Below, one piece after another: positions 6,706 to 7,606 of a DNA stretch of 7,606 nucleotides (position 1 is its first letter; every line of letters begins with the position of its first letter). The DNA is from JAIVGV01 sp035295985 (GTDB taxonomy: Bacteria > Acidobacteriota > Blastocatellia > Pyrinomonadales > Pyrinomonadaceae), in NCBI GenBank assembly GCA_035295985.1, contig DATHBT010000049.1, positions 1 to 7,606 on the forward strand, read 5' to 3'. The position numbers and the translations under genes were made by a program. The notes beneath the pieces are model-generated. The model was given only the letters and a program-made list of their open reading frames with translations. It was not told the DNA's origin and made no database searches.

Positions 6706-7136
6706 CGCGGCGTGACCCGCCGATCTCACCCCGCGTCCGGCCGAGATTTTGCCGGCGGGCGACGACTGTCCCGGCCGGAGGTCGGGCGCGAGTCGTGCCC
6801 CGCCCCCTGTAAGCGGGGGCGCGGCGGGCGTCGGAATGATGAGTAGTGAGAGCGAGGCGAGTCGCTTCGGCGAGAACGGTTTATTCGGGGGATGCATGGA
6901 TCGTGTCCTTCGGGAACTCCCGCCGCCGTGTCCGCTTCGGAGTTAGGCCGGTGAGTGCGTGCCCGCCGCGGCTTTCGCGCGCGGAAGGCTCTTATCGGTG
7001 ACAGAGTGTTAATAAAGAACGTGCGCGGACGGACGCGCGCACCTCCCATGTGCACGCCCCGTGCCGCGCGGCCCGACCGGCGAAGGGCACGTATTTTGAG
7101 GGGTTTTTGCGCGGCGCGCCGCCCGTTCGGTCAAAG

Positions 7137-7210
7137 CTGACGGGTCAGGTTGAACGGCGCGGCTGAACGATTCGCCAGACTGAACGACCGGCCGTGAACG
7201 TTGAATGAAC
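7137..7210. promoter_or_regulatory. CTGAC inverted repeat followed by five TGAAC direct repeats
   Basis: CTGAC-GG-GTCAG (7137-7148) is followed by TGAAC at 7151, 7164, 7181, 7195 and 7206, with spacings of 13, 17, 14 and 11 bases; TGAACG occurs exactly four times. The cluster lies about 190 bases before thiE and 470 bases before the protease start. It may be an array of regulator sites; no regulator is identified. Confidence 0.35.
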
Positions 7211-7401
7211 TTCGGAAGACGCCGCCACGTGCCGGCGGCCGGGCTGCACGACAAGCGCCCGCGCACGCCTGCGAGGGCGCGCGCTCCTGTGGCATCATCG
7301 ATGTGTCTAAGGACACGGCGTCACGAGCGGGGCGGTCGCTCGTCGAGCAGAGTACGGAGGGGAGGCCGACGCGGCGAGACGGAGCGGACAGGCGCGGCGA
7401 G

Positions 7402-7606
7402 ATGGAGAGGCTGAGACTCCCGAAACTTTACCCGATCACGGACGCGCGCCTCTCGGGGCTGTCGCACGCCGAGCAGGTGCGCCGGCTCGCGGCCGGCGGC
7501 GCTGTCGTAGTCCAACTGCGCGAGAAACACGCCCCGCCGCGCGAGTTTCTGCGCGAGGCCGCCGAAGCGGCGGAGGTCGCACGCGCGGTCGGCGTCCTCC
7601 TCGTCA
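7402..7606 (+). CDS. thiE: Thiamine-phosphate synthase, N-terminal part (runs off window)
   Basis: Sixty-eight codons are visible. ThiE joins the HMP pyrophosphate and thiazole phosphate moieties to form thiamine phosphate in the cytoplasm. The start of the TIM barrel is recognisable: LPKLYPITD as the first strand, AEQVRRLAAGGAVVVQLREK with the typical VQLREK motif at residues of about 38-43, then the helix REFLREAAEAAEVARAVG leading into strand 3 (VLLV). The ATG at 7402 places LYPITD nine residues in, as in family members. The SD is weak (AGG at 7390-7392). The phosphate-binding and later motifs are beyond the window, so TenI, a ThiE-like relative, cannot be fully excluded. No TPP riboswitch was seen upstream. 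Confidence 0.85.
   Translation, partial: MERLRLPKLYPITDARLSGLSHAEQVRRLAAGGAVVVQLREKHAPPREFLREAAEAAEVARAVGVLLV

Larger units (their letters stand above)
6669..7401. other. Gene-free region between protease and thiE, rich in short palindromes
   Basis: About 730 bases separate the divergent protease and thiE starts. Open frames here have no SD, are Arg/Pro-rich and match nothing I recognise. The stretch holds the protease SD, a 12-bp palindrome (6694-6705), 7-bp hairpins at 6801-6821 and 7021-7042, a perfect palindrome GCGGCGCGCCGC (7111-7122), a TGAAC cluster (7151-7210) and a small hairpin at 7303-7316 (GTGTC-TAAG-GACAC). I saw no tRNA, no TPP riboswitch core and no clear consensus promoter. 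Confidence 0.55.

Noticed and set aside
7021..7042. 7-bp hairpin followed on the - strand by GTTCTTTATT, as a terminator
   Set aside because: No - strand gene lies upstream within the window, so there is nothing for it to terminate; mentioned only as part of the gene-free region.
7402..7430. CTGAGA sequence near the thiE start, as in TPP riboswitches
   Set aside because: It lies inside the coding sequence (codons 4-5), and no companion TPP riboswitch elements occur upstream.

Overview
This is a GC-rich window (mostly G or C at third codon positions) from a bacterial chromosome. Gene content and wording suggest Acidobacteriota, perhaps near Blastocatellia/Pyrinomonadaceae: tandem secreted NodB-type proteins with an RRVAVTF...LP start, a PSARG-type elongation factor P, a secreted subtilase with a hexapeptide tract and an FnIII domain, and a ThiE starting LPKLYPITD. 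The placement rests on remembered family resemblance and not on a marker gene, so it is moderate at best. No mobile element, CRISPR array, tRNA or rRNA was seen.

Layout. Positions 2-1006 (+) hold a NodB-fold protein that enters the window already past its start. It is followed 24 bases later by a close paralogue at 1031-2005 (+), then an intrinsic terminator. Convergent to these, at 2225-2797 (-), is an EF-P family gene with an EfpL/YeiP-like loop; a strong hairpin lies in the convergent gap. A divergent intergenic region carries a good sigma70-like promoter for the EF-P gene. At 2961-4142 (+) is a polytopic membrane protein resembling GT-C glycosyltransferases. A hairpin-rich convergent gap (4143-4427) separates it from a secreted subtilisin-like protease at 4428-6668 (-). 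About 730 bases without a convincing gene follow, containing palindromes and a cluster of TGAAC repeats. thiE begins at 7402 (+) and runs off the end.

The genes are not one pathway. The deacetylase pair, the membrane protein and the protease all act at or outside the membrane, while EF-P and ThiE are housekeeping functions. The most notable observation is that the first NodB protein has lost nearly every catalytic and metal-binding residue that its neighbour keeps, yet remains an intact, well conserved reading frame. It looks like a retained pseudoenzyme paired with an active enzyme in one operon. Second are a 14-unit hexapeptide repeat between the protease and FnIII domains, and an EF-P that combines an EfpL-like decoding loop with a canonical C-terminal domain.
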